This document shows positions 55,868 through 64,000 of a DNA stretch of 64,000 nt, in pieces. The DNA lies in the NCBI GenBank assembly GCA_015066245.1, contig SVOS01000001.1, positions 62,001-126,000 on the forward strand. Reading direction: 5' to 3'. Within the stretch, counting starts at the first letter, position 1. Each line of letters starts with the position of its first letter. The notes beneath the pieces were generated by a model. That model did no database searches. It was not told where the DNA came from and saw only the letters and a program-made list of their open reading frames with translations. This DNA is from Oscillospiraceae bacterium (GTDB taxonomy: Bacteria > Bacillota > Clostridia > Oscillospirales > Acutalibacteraceae). Made by a program: the position numbers and the translations under genes.

Positions 55868-58222
55868 TTACTTTACGTGCCAGAGCTCGGTTGCGTACTG
55901 GAGGATTGTTCTGTCAGAGCTGAACTTGCCTGCGTTTGCAACGTTCTTTAAGCACTTTGTACCAAATGCGATTCTGTCTGCATACTCTTTGTTGCAGCGA
56001 ATCTTTGTCTCGATGTAATCGGGAAGATCACGGAGAATAAAGTAGTGGTCGGGTGCATGCCAGCATTTGCCGTCAAGTAAGCCCTCCCAAAGCTCTCTGA
56101 AGCTGCCTTCGCCCTGAGCACCGTCATCAGAGAACATGCCGTTAACGAGACAGTCAATAACACGTCTAACCTCAGCATTTGTATCATAGATACCTCTGGG
56201 CCAGTAACCGTTAGCCTTGAGGGAGTCGATCTCCTCAACACGTGCACCGAAGATATACTCGTTCTCCTCGCCTGCCTGCTGAGCAATCTCAACGTTAGCA
56301 CCATCGTAAGTACCGAGAGTAACAGCACCATTGAGCATGAACTTCATGTTACCTGTACCAGAAGCCTCTGTACCTGCAGTAGAAATCTGCTCGGAAACAT
56401 CAGCAGCAACAACGATCTTCTCTGCGTAAGAAACGTTGTAGTTGGATACGAACACAACCTGGAGCTTGTCCTTTGTATCGGGATCGTTATTTACGAGATT
56501 TGCAATCTCACCGATGAACTTGATAATAGCCTTAGCACGTCTGTAGCCGGGAGCAGCCTTAGCACCAAAGATGAATGCTGTGGGGTTCCAATCTGTGAGA
56601 GTGCCGTCCTTGATGCGGAAGTAGATAGCAAGAATAGAGAAAGCATTGAGGAGCTGTCTCTTGTACTCGTGAAGTCTCTTAACCTGGATATCAAAGATAA
56701 AGTCGGGGTTAAGGTCGAAGTTGTCCATCTTCTTAACGTACTGAGCAAGCTGCTTCTTCTTCTTAGCCTTGATCTTGTTGAATTCCTTAACAGCCTTAGC
56801 ATCAATCATATCGTTGAGAGCAGAGAGCTTACTAAGGTCCTTCTGCCAGCCGTCGCCAACCTTCTCTGTTAAGAAAGCGGAGAGCTCGGGGTTACAGAGG
56901 CCAAGCCATCTTCTCTGAGTGATACCGTTTGTCTTGTTCTGGAATCTCTCGGGATAAATCTTGTACCAGTCGTTTAATACGTCGTTCTTGAGGATTTCTG
57001 TGTGAATCCATGCAACGCCGTTAACGTAGCTTGTAGCATAAACACCGAGACGAGCCATGTGAATCTGCTCACCCTCGATGATTCTCATGCGGTTGATCAT
57101 ATCCTCGGGCATACCCTTGGAGTAGAAGTCAGCAACCTCGCGGTCATTGATTCTGCAGATGATCTCGAAGATCTCGGGAATAACCTCACGCATGAGGGAG
57201 ATGCTCCACTTCTCGAGAGCCTCTGCCATAACTGTGTGGTTTGTATATGCAAATGTCTTCTGTGCAATCTCGAATGCCTCGTCAAAACCTACGCCCTCGA
57301 GAGCGAGAAGTCTGATAAGCTCGGGGATACAGCAAATAGGATGTGTATCGTTAAGCTGGATAGCGTTCTCTTGAGCAAAGAAGCTAAAGTCATTGCCGTG
57401 CTTTGCCTTATACTTCTTGAGGATATCCTGTAAAGAAGCAGAGCAGAAGAAATACTGCTGCTTAAGTCTTAAAACTTTACCCTCACGGGAGTTGTCGTTG
57501 GGATAGAGAACCTTAGAGATATTCTCAGCATCGTTCTTAGCCTTGATAGCAGCGTCATATCTGCCGTCGTTGAACTGTAAGAAGTCAAACTCCTCAACTG
57601 CCTCTGCCTGCCAGAGACGGAGAGTGTTGATGTTCTTTGTGCCATAGCCGATGATAGCCATATCGTAAGGAACAGCTACTACTGTCTGGTCAGCGAACTT
57701 AACCTCAACAGCCTCGTCGATTCTTCTGATACACCAGGGATCGCCGAACTTCTGCCAATCGTCTGCTACCTCTACCTGTCTGCCGTTTTCAATCTTCTGC
57801 TTGAAAAGACCGTACTTGTAGCGGATGCCGTAACCATCAAGGGGAACATCATGAGTTGCAGCAGAATCAAGGAAGCAAGCTGCAAGACGGCCGAGACCGC
57901 CGTTACCTAAAGCTGCGTCGTCGATATCTTCGAATACGTTGATATCAATGCCCTTGGACTTGAGAAGGGACTTAACCTCGTCAAGAGCGTCTAAGCAATA
58001 AAGGTTGTTGTAAATCATTCTGCCCATCAAAAACTCAGCAGAGAAGTAGTATGCACGTCTCTTTTTTGCGTGAGCTTTCTTGCTCTTTTCCCAACGGTCT
58101 GCGATTTCAGACATAACAGCCTTACCTAAAACAAGATGAAGCTGCTCAGCATTAAGCTCCTTGGGCTTTACGCAATAAGCACTTTTTGAAATTGTCTCTA
58201 AATTCTCAATAATCTTACTCAT
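55868..58222 (-). CDS. glgP: Glycogen/starch phosphorylase
   Basis: Full-length phosphorylase; DIDDAALGNGGLGRLAACFLDS, EASGTGNMKFMLNGAVTLGTYDGANVEI. Confidence 0.97.
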   Translation of the reverse strand: MSKIIENLETISKSAYCVKPKELNAEQLHLVLGKAVMSEIADRWEKSKKAHAKKRRAYYFSAEFLMGRMIYNNLYCLDALDEVKSLLKSKGIDINVFEDIDDAALGNGGLGRLAACFLDSAATHDVPLDGYGIRYKYGLFKQKIENGRQVEVADDWQKFGDPWCIRRIDEAVEVKFADQTVVAVPYDMAIIGYGTKNINTLRLWQAEAVEEFDFLQFNDGRYDAAIKAKNDAENISKVLYPNDNSREGKVLRLKQQYFFCSASLQDILKKYKAKHGNDFSFFAQENAIQLNDTHPICCIPELIRLLALEGVGFDEAFEIAQKTFAYTNHTVMAEALEKWSISLMREVIPEIFEIICRINDREVADFYSKGMPEDMINRMRIIEGEQIHMARLGVYATSYVNGVAWIHTEILKNDVLNDWYKIYPERFQNKTNGITQRRWLGLCNPELSAFLTEKVGDGWQKDLSKLSALNDMIDAKAVKEFNKIKAKKKKQLAQYVKKMDNFDLNPDFIFDIQVKRLHEYKRQLLNAFSILAIYFRIKDGTLTDWNPTAFIFGAKAAPGYRRAKAIIKFIGEIANLVNNDPDTKDKLQVVFVSNYNVSYAEKIVVAADVSEQISTAGTEASGTGNMKFMLNGAVTLGTYDGANVEIAQQAGEENEYIFGARVEEIDSLKANGYWPRGIYDTNAEVRRVIDCLVNGMFSDDGAQGEGSFRELWEGLLDGKCWHAPDHYFILRDLPDYIETKIRCNKEYADRIAFGTKCLKNVANAGKFSSDRTILQYATELWHVK

Positions 58223-58226
58223 TGGA

Positions 58227-59720
58227 TTAGTCCTCCGTTCTACCTGTTCTGGTAGCTAAATCTTTTAATTTTGCGGCAAGCTCCTTTGTAAGCATTGCAC
58301 CGTCAATTCTCCACTCCCAGTTGCCACCGAGGGTTGAGGGTGTGTTTATTCTTGCTTCGGAACCAAGTCCGAGAATATCCTGCATCTGAATAATTGCATA
58401 GTTTGCTTTGCTTTCGTAAGCAGTACGGATGATACCCCAGTTAAAGCCCTCCTCGGGAGAGATCTGGCAGTAGCTCCATGCGTGAGCCTTGTCACTGTCA
58501 GAAGCAGTGTTGTCATGCCATCCCATGAGAGTATCGTTATCATGTGTGCCTGAGTATACTACGCAGTTCTCTGTGTAGTTGTGGGGAAGGTAATCGTTCT
58601 CCTCACCGCTGTCAAATGCGAACTCAAGAACCTTCATGCCGGGATAGCCGCTGTCCTTAAGAAGCTGGATAACACCGGGGGTAAGTGTACCGAGGTCTTC
58701 TGCAACGATTTCGATATCGCCGATAGCCTCTTTCATTCTATTGAAGAACTCAATTCCGGGGCCCTCAAGCCAGCTGCCGCCGATAGCGTTCTCAGCAGGG
58801 AAAGGAATTGCCCAGTAGCTGTCGAAAGCACGGAAATGGTCGATTCTTGTAATATCAAAAAGTGCGTCTGCTGCCTTGATGCGCTCAAACCACCAAGCGT
58901 AGTTTGTGCTCTTGAGGTACTCCCAGTTGTAGAGGGGGTTGCCCCAAAGCTGACCTGTAGCAGAGAAGTAATCGGGAGGACAACCTGCAACGCATACGGG
59001 CTGGCGGTCTTCTGTAAGCCAGAACACCTCGGGGTTTGCCCATGTGTCAGCACTGTCCATAGCAACATAGATGGGCATATCGCCTAAAATCTTGATGCCC
59101 TTGGAGTTAACATAAGCACGGAACTTCTCCCACTGCTCATAGAACTTATACTGAATCCAGCTCCAGAAGCCGATTTCATCCTTGAACTTTCTTGTGTATC
59201 TGTCCACAGCCTTGGGCTCGCGAACACGAATGTCTTCGTCTTCCCACTCTGTCCATGCTTTCATGCCGTTAGCCTTTTTAACAGCCATGTAGAGAGCATA
59301 GTTTTTGAGCCATTTGCAGTTTCTTCTCTTGAAAGAAGTAAATGCCTTCTGGTCTTCCTGCTCCTTAAAGCGGTCATAAGCGATTCTTAAAACTTCGAAT
59401 CTGGAGTTGTAGATTTTCTCATAATCTACATAGCCGGGGTTAGAGCCCCATTCATACTTCTTGAGCTCAGCCTTCTTAAGTAAACCCTCAGCAACAAGAG
59501 TATCGAGGTCGATCATATAGGGGTTACCTGCATAAGTAGAGAAAGACTGATAAGGTGAGTCACCGTAGCTTGTGGGACCAACGGGGAGAATCTGCCAGAT
59601 TTTCTGACCTGATTTCTTAAGAAAATCTGCAAACTTGTAAGCCTCTTTGCCTATTGTACCGATACCATAGGGAGAGGGTAATGATGTGATTGGCATAAGA
59701 ATGCCAGCCTGTCTGGGCAT
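58227..59720 (-). CDS. malQ: 4-alpha-glucanotransferase
   Basis: RQAGILMPITSLPSPYGIGTIG, DITRIDHFRAFDSYWAIP, EDLGTLTPGV, YSGTHDNDTLMGW. Confidence 0.97.
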   Translation of the reverse strand: MPRQAGILMPITSLPSPYGIGTIGKEAYKFADFLKKSGQKIWQILPVGPTSYGDSPYQSFSTYAGNPYMIDLDTLVAEGLLKKAELKKYEWGSNPGYVDYEKIYNSRFEVLRIAYDRFKEQEDQKAFTSFKRRNCKWLKNYALYMAVKKANGMKAWTEWEDEDIRVREPKAVDRYTRKFKDEIGFWSWIQYKFYEQWEKFRAYVNSKGIKILGDMPIYVAMDSADTWANPEVFWLTEDRQPVCVAGCPPDYFSATGQLWGNPLYNWEYLKSTNYAWWFERIKAADALFDITRIDHFRAFDSYWAIPFPAENAIGGSWLEGPGIEFFNRMKEAIGDIEIVAEDLGTLTPGVIQLLKDSGYPGMKVLEFAFDSGEENDYLPHNYTENCVVYSGTHDNDTLMGWHDNTASDSDKAHAWSYCQISPEEGFNWGIIRTAYESKANYAIIQMQDILGLGSEARINTPSTLGGNWEWRIDGAMLTKELAAKLKDLATRTGRTED

Positions 59721-59827
59721 AAAATCAACTCCTGTTTAAATTTTTTCAAAAAATCCGTTTTTGATATATATTCCCAATATAAAAATTCAATTATGTAGCT
59801 TGATTGTACCACAATTCTTTAGAAATA

Positions 59828-60373
59828 TCAATAGTTTTCGCCTTTTGCTTCTTTAAATCCACAATAAATGGCAAGAAACGCCGCAGATTGGCGAATTTTA
59901 TCTCTTGTGGCGTTTTTTGCCGCAAGATTTGCCAATATTCCGTAATTTTTGCCAATAGTTGACACTCCGATAAAAACTGTTCCTACGGGCTTTTCTTTGC
60001 TGCCGCCTGTGGGCCCTGCGATACCCGTGGTGGATATGCCTATGTCAGAGCCCGAGAGCTCTCTCACGCCTTTAGCCATCTGCATAGCAACCTCGCGGCT
60101 GACCGCACCCTTTGTCCTCAAATCTTCCTCAGACACCGAAAGCACCTTTGCCTTGATTTCGTTAGCATAAGAACATACACCGCAGTCAAACACCGCACTT
60201 GCTCCCGAAACATCGGTAATCATCTTGCTGATAAGCCCGCCTGTACAGCTTTCGGCAGTAGCGATTTTCAGCTTTCGCTCAGAAAGCTCTTTTACCAAAA
60301 GCTCAGGAAGCTCAGCTATTTCTATATCATTATTCTCAAGTTCTTTCATAAATCCATCAAAGTCAATTTTCAT
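59828..60373 (-). CDS. CinA C-terminal domain nicotinamide-nucleotide amidohydrolase
   Basis: KIATAESCTGGLISKMITDVSGASAVFDCGVCSYANEIKAKVL, GIAGPTGGSKEKPVGTVFIGV. Confidence 0.93.
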   Translation of the reverse strand: MKIDFDGFMKELENNDIEIAELPELLVKELSERKLKIATAESCTGGLISKMITDVSGASAVFDCGVCSYANEIKAKVLSVSEEDLRTKGAVSREVAMQMAKGVRELSGSDIGISTTGIAGPTGGSKEKPVGTVFIGVSTIGKNYGILANLAAKNATRDKIRQSAAFLAIYCGFKEAKGENY

Positions 60374-60498
60374 ATCTCTACCTCGAAGCCAAAAATTTCT
60401 TCATTATAATAATATCATTTTAACTTATTTATTGCAATATTCACCGATATTTGTTATATTTTAGATGTATATTATGTTTGTATATTAAGGAGCTTTTT

Positions 60499-61218
60499 AT
60501 GGCTTGGTTTTTTACTGAGGAAAATTTCAAGGATAAATATGTTATCAGCGGCGAGGATGCTCAGCACATCCGAAAATCTCTGCGTATGAAAGAAGGCGAA
60601 GAGCTTACCCTTGTATCTCCCGACAAAGAAGAGCACCTCTGCAAAATCGAGAGTATCAACGAAGATGTCACCGTCAGAGAGATTTCATCAAAAAAATGTG
60701 AGCAGGAGCCTACGGTTGAGGTAACTCTTTACCAAGGGCTTACCAAAGGCGACAAAATGGATTTTATTGTACAGAAGGCGGTGGAGCTTGGCGTTACAGA
60801 AATTGTGCCAATACTCACCAACAGATGCATCTCGCGTCCCGACCAGAAATCCATGAAAAAGAAAACCGAACGCTGGCAAAAAATCGCACTTGGTGCGGCT
60901 CAGCAATCACGCCGAGGCATTGTGCCCGAAGTCAAGCCTTTGCTTACTCTCAAAGAAGCTGCCGAAAACACCAAGGACGATGTATCCATGGTATTTTACG
61001 AAGGTGGCGGCGACAGCATAGCCTCTCTTATGAAGAACTCCCCCAAAACCGTCAGCATTTTTATCGGCAGCGAGGGTGGATTTGAAGAAAGCGAAATTGA
61101 GATGCTTCGTTCAAAAGGTGTAACAAACGCTACTCTGGGAAAAAGAATTTTAAGGGCAGAAACCGCACCTCTGGCGGCTCTTTCGGCAATAATGTTTTAT
61201 ACAAGCAACATGGAGTGA
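60499..61218 (+). CDS. rsmE: 16S rRNA (uracil1498-N3)-methyltransferase
   Basis: ISGEDAQHIRKSLRMKEGEELTLV, IVQKAVELGVTEIVPILTNRCI, FIGSEGGFEESEI, LGKRILRAETAPLAALS. Start at 60499 by SD aaggag. Confidence 0.94.
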   Translation: MAWFFTEENFKDKYVISGEDAQHIRKSLRMKEGEELTLVSPDKEEHLCKIESINEDVTVREISSKKCEQEPTVEVTLYQGLTKGDKMDFIVQKAVELGVTEIVPILTNRCISRPDQKSMKKKTERWQKIALGAAQQSRRGIVPEVKPLLTLKEAAENTKDDVSMVFYEGGGDSIASLMKNSPKTVSIFIGSEGGFEESEIEMLRSKGVTNATLGKRILRAETAPLAALSAIMFYTSNME

Positions 61219-61223
61219 TAATT

Positions 61224-61919
61224 ATGTTAGGAATTATATGTGCAATGGCTATTGAGGTTGAGGGCATTCTCAGCCTTATGGAAAACAAAGAGGAAATCAG
61301 AAAAGCAGGCGCCGTATTTACAAAAGGCACCGTCCACGGCAAGGATGTTGTGGTTACCGAGTGCGGTATCGGCAAGGTAAACGCCGCTCTGACAACTCAG
61401 GTGATGATTGACACCTTCTCCCCCTTAGCCATCATCAACAGCGGTGTGGCAGGAGCCCTGTCAGAAAAGCTCAGAGTAGGTGACATTGTTGTAAGCACGG
61501 ATGCAGTAGAGCACGACTATGACACCACTGCTTTCGGCGACCCCATGGGACTTATATGCTTTGCTGATGAGCAGAGGGTTGATATGCCTGCAGACAAAAA
61601 GCTTTGCGAGGCTCTTATAAGTGCCTCAAATAATCTTGAGGACACCACCGTACTCAGCGGCAGAATCGCCACAGGCGACCAGTTTATCAGCAACACAGAA
61701 AAAAGGCTTCAGCTCGGCAGGAGTTTTGATGCTCTTGCCTGCGAAATGGAAGGCGGTGCAGTAGGTCACGCCTGCTATCGCAACAAAGTGCCCTTTGCGA
61801 TTCTGCGCTGTATCTCTGACGATTTGACCAACTCAACATCCATGGACTACGAAGCTTTTAAGTCTTTCGCCGCCAAGAAAACAACCTCAGTTTTGTCGGA
61901 TTTTATCAAGGATATGTAA
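61224..61919 (+). CDS. mtnN: 5'-methylthioadenosine/S-adenosylhomocysteine nucleosidase
   Basis: LGIICAMAIEVEGI, GIGKVNAALTTQVMIDTF, INSGVAGAL, CEMEGGAVGHACY, RCISDD. Confidence 0.94.
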   Translation: MLGIICAMAIEVEGILSLMENKEEIRKAGAVFTKGTVHGKDVVVTECGIGKVNAALTTQVMIDTFSPLAIINSGVAGALSEKLRVGDIVVSTDAVEHDYDTTAFGDPMGLICFADEQRVDMPADKKLCEALISASNNLEDTTVLSGRIATGDQFISNTEKRLQLGRSFDALACEMEGGAVGHACYRNKVPFAILRCISDDLTNSTSMDYEAFKSFAAKKTTSVLSDFIKDM

Positions 61920-62056
61920 ACTGAATTTTTAACCTTTTTATATCGTAGGGGCGATTACCGTTTGCCACGGTGGGCAGTTCCGACTGTGGATAAGTTAAAT
62001 ATTAAACACAACGTATCATCAACGTCGGGTTTGTAAAATTTAATCTATTGCTTATT

Positions 62057-62133
62057 GTAGGGGCGATTCAAGAATCGCCCGTTACCTTTCACATTAATCG
62101 CGGCTATTCGGGAGGTTCGTGAACCTCCCCTAC
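62057..62133. repeat. Composite REP-like element (unit A + unit B)
   Basis: GTAGGGGCGATTCAAGAATCGCCCG - 27 nt - CGGGAGGTTCGTGAACCTCCCCTAC; a degenerate unit A lies at 61945. Confidence 0.8.
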
Positions 62134-62174
62134 GGTAAACGTTTCATTAAAATTTAAACTTTTCATACAAAAGC

Positions 62175-62208
62175 AAAAACTCCCGTTGGATTTCCAACGG
62201 GAGTTTTT
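62175..62208. terminator. Bidirectional terminator
   Basis: AAAAACTCCCGTTGGA-tt-TCCAACGGGAGTTTTT. Confidence 0.85.
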
Positions 62209-62210
62209 TA

Positions 62211-62408
62211 TTATTGCTGGGGATTATTATTGTTATTGTCAGTGTTCTGCTGATTGTTATTCTGATTGTTTCTGTTGGCAGCACGCACACCAAATACAAT
62301 CGCAACCACAACACCGCCCACCAAAAGGCTTATACCAATAACAATACCTAAACTGTTCAGTCCGTATGTCATAACGCCGGGATCAAGATAAGCAAATCTG
62401 GAAAACAT
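62211..62408 (-). CDS. Small single-TM protein with FAYLDP motif and Asn/Gln-rich tail
   Basis: MFSRFAYLDPGVMTYGLNSLGIVIGISLLVGGVVVAIVFGVRAANRNNQNNNQQNTDNNNNNPQQ; SD ggagg. Confidence 0.7.
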   Translation of the reverse strand: MFSRFAYLDPGVMTYGLNSLGIVIGISLLVGGVVVAIVFGVRAANRNNQNNNQQNTDNNNNNPQQ

Positions 62409-62425
62409 AACAATCCTCCCTTAAA

Positions 62426-62629
62426 TTAATCCTCAAAGTTACCTGTTACGTCTTCTTCTACTTCTTTCTTGGCGTTCTCGTCAATACCCAGCTTGTCGTT
62501 TACCTTTTTCTTGATGTTGTGATAGTAAACAGCAACTGCTGCGCCGATTGTAACTGCTACACCTGCGATAGATGAGAAAAGAACAGTAGCGGTTGCGGGG
62601 TCGAGATATGCAAAATTAAACATTACCAT
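62426..62629 (-). CDS. Small single-TM protein with FAYLDP motif and charged tail
   Basis: MVMFNFAYLDPATATVLFSSIAGVAVTIGAAVAVYYHNIKKKVNDKLGI; SD aggag. Confidence 0.7.
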   Translation of the reverse strand: MVMFNFAYLDPATATVLFSSIAGVAVTIGAAVAVYYHNIKKKVNDKLGIDENAKKEVEEDVTGNFED

Positions 62630-62662
62630 AATAAAAATCTCCTTTTATTTTTAAGCTTATTC

Positions 62663-64000
62663 TTATTTTTTCTTTGTTTCGTTAGCTTTCTGCTGACGCT
62701 TTGCAATCTGCTGATAGATATACTTTGCGCCTGCCTTGCCGCTTTCGCCGATATTGAAGATGTTGTTCTTTAAAGCCTCTTCAATCTTGTCGCGGTACTT
62801 GTCGGGGTTGCCCAAAAGCTCTGCAACGGTTGCCTCAACCTTATCAAGCTCGTTCATCTCAAGAGACACACCAACCTGGTCTTTCCATGAAATTTCAGCA
62901 GGAACTGTTGAGTATTTCTCATAGTTGGGGTTAAGCACCTTGGGGGTAGTGTTGATAAACATAGAAGGCTTCTTTGTAGCATAAGAGAACTCGTATGCAA
63001 TACCTGACCAGTCTGTTACAAGAAGGTCACTCTCCCAGATTGTACGGTTTGAGGAGAAGTCCATCTCAATGATAAAGTCGTCGCCGTCTTTGCCCTGCCA
63101 CTTCTCAAGGATTGCGTCCATCTTAGGACGGAAACGCTTGATAAACTCGGGGTGAGGTCTTAAGATTACCTTGTTACCCTTGCCGATAAACTGGGGAAGA
63201 ATCTCATCAAGGCAGCTCTCGAGGATGTTGTCCTCCTGCCATGAAGGAGCAATAAGAATCTGCTTCTTTGTACCCTCGGGCTTTTTCTCCATATTCTTGT
63301 AGCTTTCGATAAGGTTATCAATAACACCGAAACCTACGGGAACAAGAGTCTTCTCGGGAAGGTTATACATCTTAACAGTCTCCTGAAGCTCAGTTACCTG
63401 ATGAGGGCCAACACAGAAGATAGTGTCAAATGCATCGTAGGCACCCTCTTTTACGCACATTGTTGTACTTGTGGGGCCGTGGAAGGTGTAGATATACTCG
63501 ATATCTTTTCTTACATAAGAACGCTTGATGTGGTATTTATCAAGGTCGGGAGTTGTCATGAGCACGATATCGGCATCCATCTTCATCATAAATGTGATGA
63601 TTTTCTTAGGTCCGATATAGTAAGGCTTGATTTTGGGCTCAGATTTTGCAATCTCAAAAATCTGATCATCGGGGTCATTGGTTACATAGTGGATAGTAAC
63701 ACTTGTGTTCTTTAAGAGAGAATTGATGATATTCTCAAAATATTTGTAGAAGCCGCTCTTCTCAGACCAGATAACAAGATGCTTGTTGGCAATAGAGAAG
63801 AAACGCTTGTAGTCTTCTTTTTCACGCTTTGCGTTGGGGTCTTTCTGGAAAGGCTTCTTTTTATCGCCCAGAGAGTTAAGAGCTGCAAGCTCCTGACGGC
63901 TTGCCTCAAGCTCCTCATAGTCAACGTACTTCTTTGGGGGAATAACCGCATTGAGAAGCACAACCTGTAAAATCGCAAAGAGGTTACTTGCCACCCAGTA
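62663..64000 (-). CDS. C-terminal part of a YidC-like/CDP-glycerol glycerophosphotransferase fusion (runs off the right edge)
   Basis: First visible codons YWVASNLFAILQVVLLNAVIPPKKYVDYEELEASRQELAAL resemble a YidC C-terminus; the rest has TagB/TagF-like motifs TFHGP, LIAPSWQEDNILE, VILRPHPEF, LLVTDWSGIAYEFSYATKKPSMFINT. Confidence 0.8.
   Translation of the reverse strand, partial: YWVASNLFAILQVVLLNAVIPPKKYVDYEELEASRQELAALNSLGDKKKPFQKDPNAKREKEDYKRFFSIANKHLVIWSEKSGFYKYFENIINSLLKNTSVTIHYVTNDPDDQIFEIAKSEPKIKPYYIGPKKIITFMMKMDADIVLMTTPDLDKYHIKRSYVRKDIEYIYTFHGPTSTTMCVKEGAYDAFDTIFCVGPHQVTELQETVKMYNLPEKTLVPVGFGVIDNLIESYKNMEKKPEGTKKQILIAPSWQEDNILESCLDEILPQFIGKGNKVILRPHPEFIKRFRPKMDAILEKWQGKDGDDFIIEMDFSSNRTIWESDLLVTDWSGIAYEFSYATKKPSMFINTTPKVLNPNYEKYSTVPAEISWKDQVGVSLEMNELDKVEATVAELLGNPDKYRDKIEEALKNNIFNIGESGKAGAKYIYQQIAKRQQKANETKKK

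Noticed and set aside
61945-62133. Structured ncRNA between mtnN and the small membrane gene
   Set aside because: Hairpins are explained by the GTAGGGGCGATTC/GGGAGGTTC repeat family found elsewhere in the window.

Overview
64 kb of a Gram-positive, Clostridia-type chromosome. The six dockerin proteins suggest a Ruminococcus-like Oscillospiraceae member (inference). The left part is housekeeping: partial rpoB, an LCP protein, a UgpC/MsmX-type ATPase, a preQ1-I riboswitch with queT, and tuf-fusA-rpsG-rpsL. The middle and right hold six secreted dockerin proteins, a lone 5S rRNA gene, an exopolysaccharide-type phosphoregulatory cluster (HprK-like protein, nucleotidyltransferase, two BY-kinases, CpsB phosphatase), glnA, an indolepyruvate oxidoreductase/phenylacetate-CoA ligase operon, metY-metA, a dockerin-bearing subtilase, glgP-malQ, and a YidC-like/CDP-glycerol transferase fusion at the right edge. 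Strongest observations: (1) a textbook-like ribosome-mediated attenuator upstream of metY, with a 19-aa leader peptide containing Met-Met-Met-Cys-Thr-Cys, a 14-nt antiterminator pairing, an intrinsic terminator and a perfect consensus promoter; (2) a subtilisin-propeptide-like domain shared by the window's subtilase and the C-termini of three dockerin proteins, suggesting trans-acting protease inhibitors or chaperones; (3) a BY-kinase pair in which one member has a degenerate Walker A' motif and an 18-Tyr tail while the other has intact motifs and no Tyr tail; (4) a ~311-bp inverted-repeat element with two hairpins of complementary loops between rpsL and rpsG; (5) an L,D-transpeptidase-like protein lacking its catalytic Cys; (6) a YidC-CDP-glycerol transferase fusion. 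All calls come from reading sequence and motifs by eye; no database search was run.
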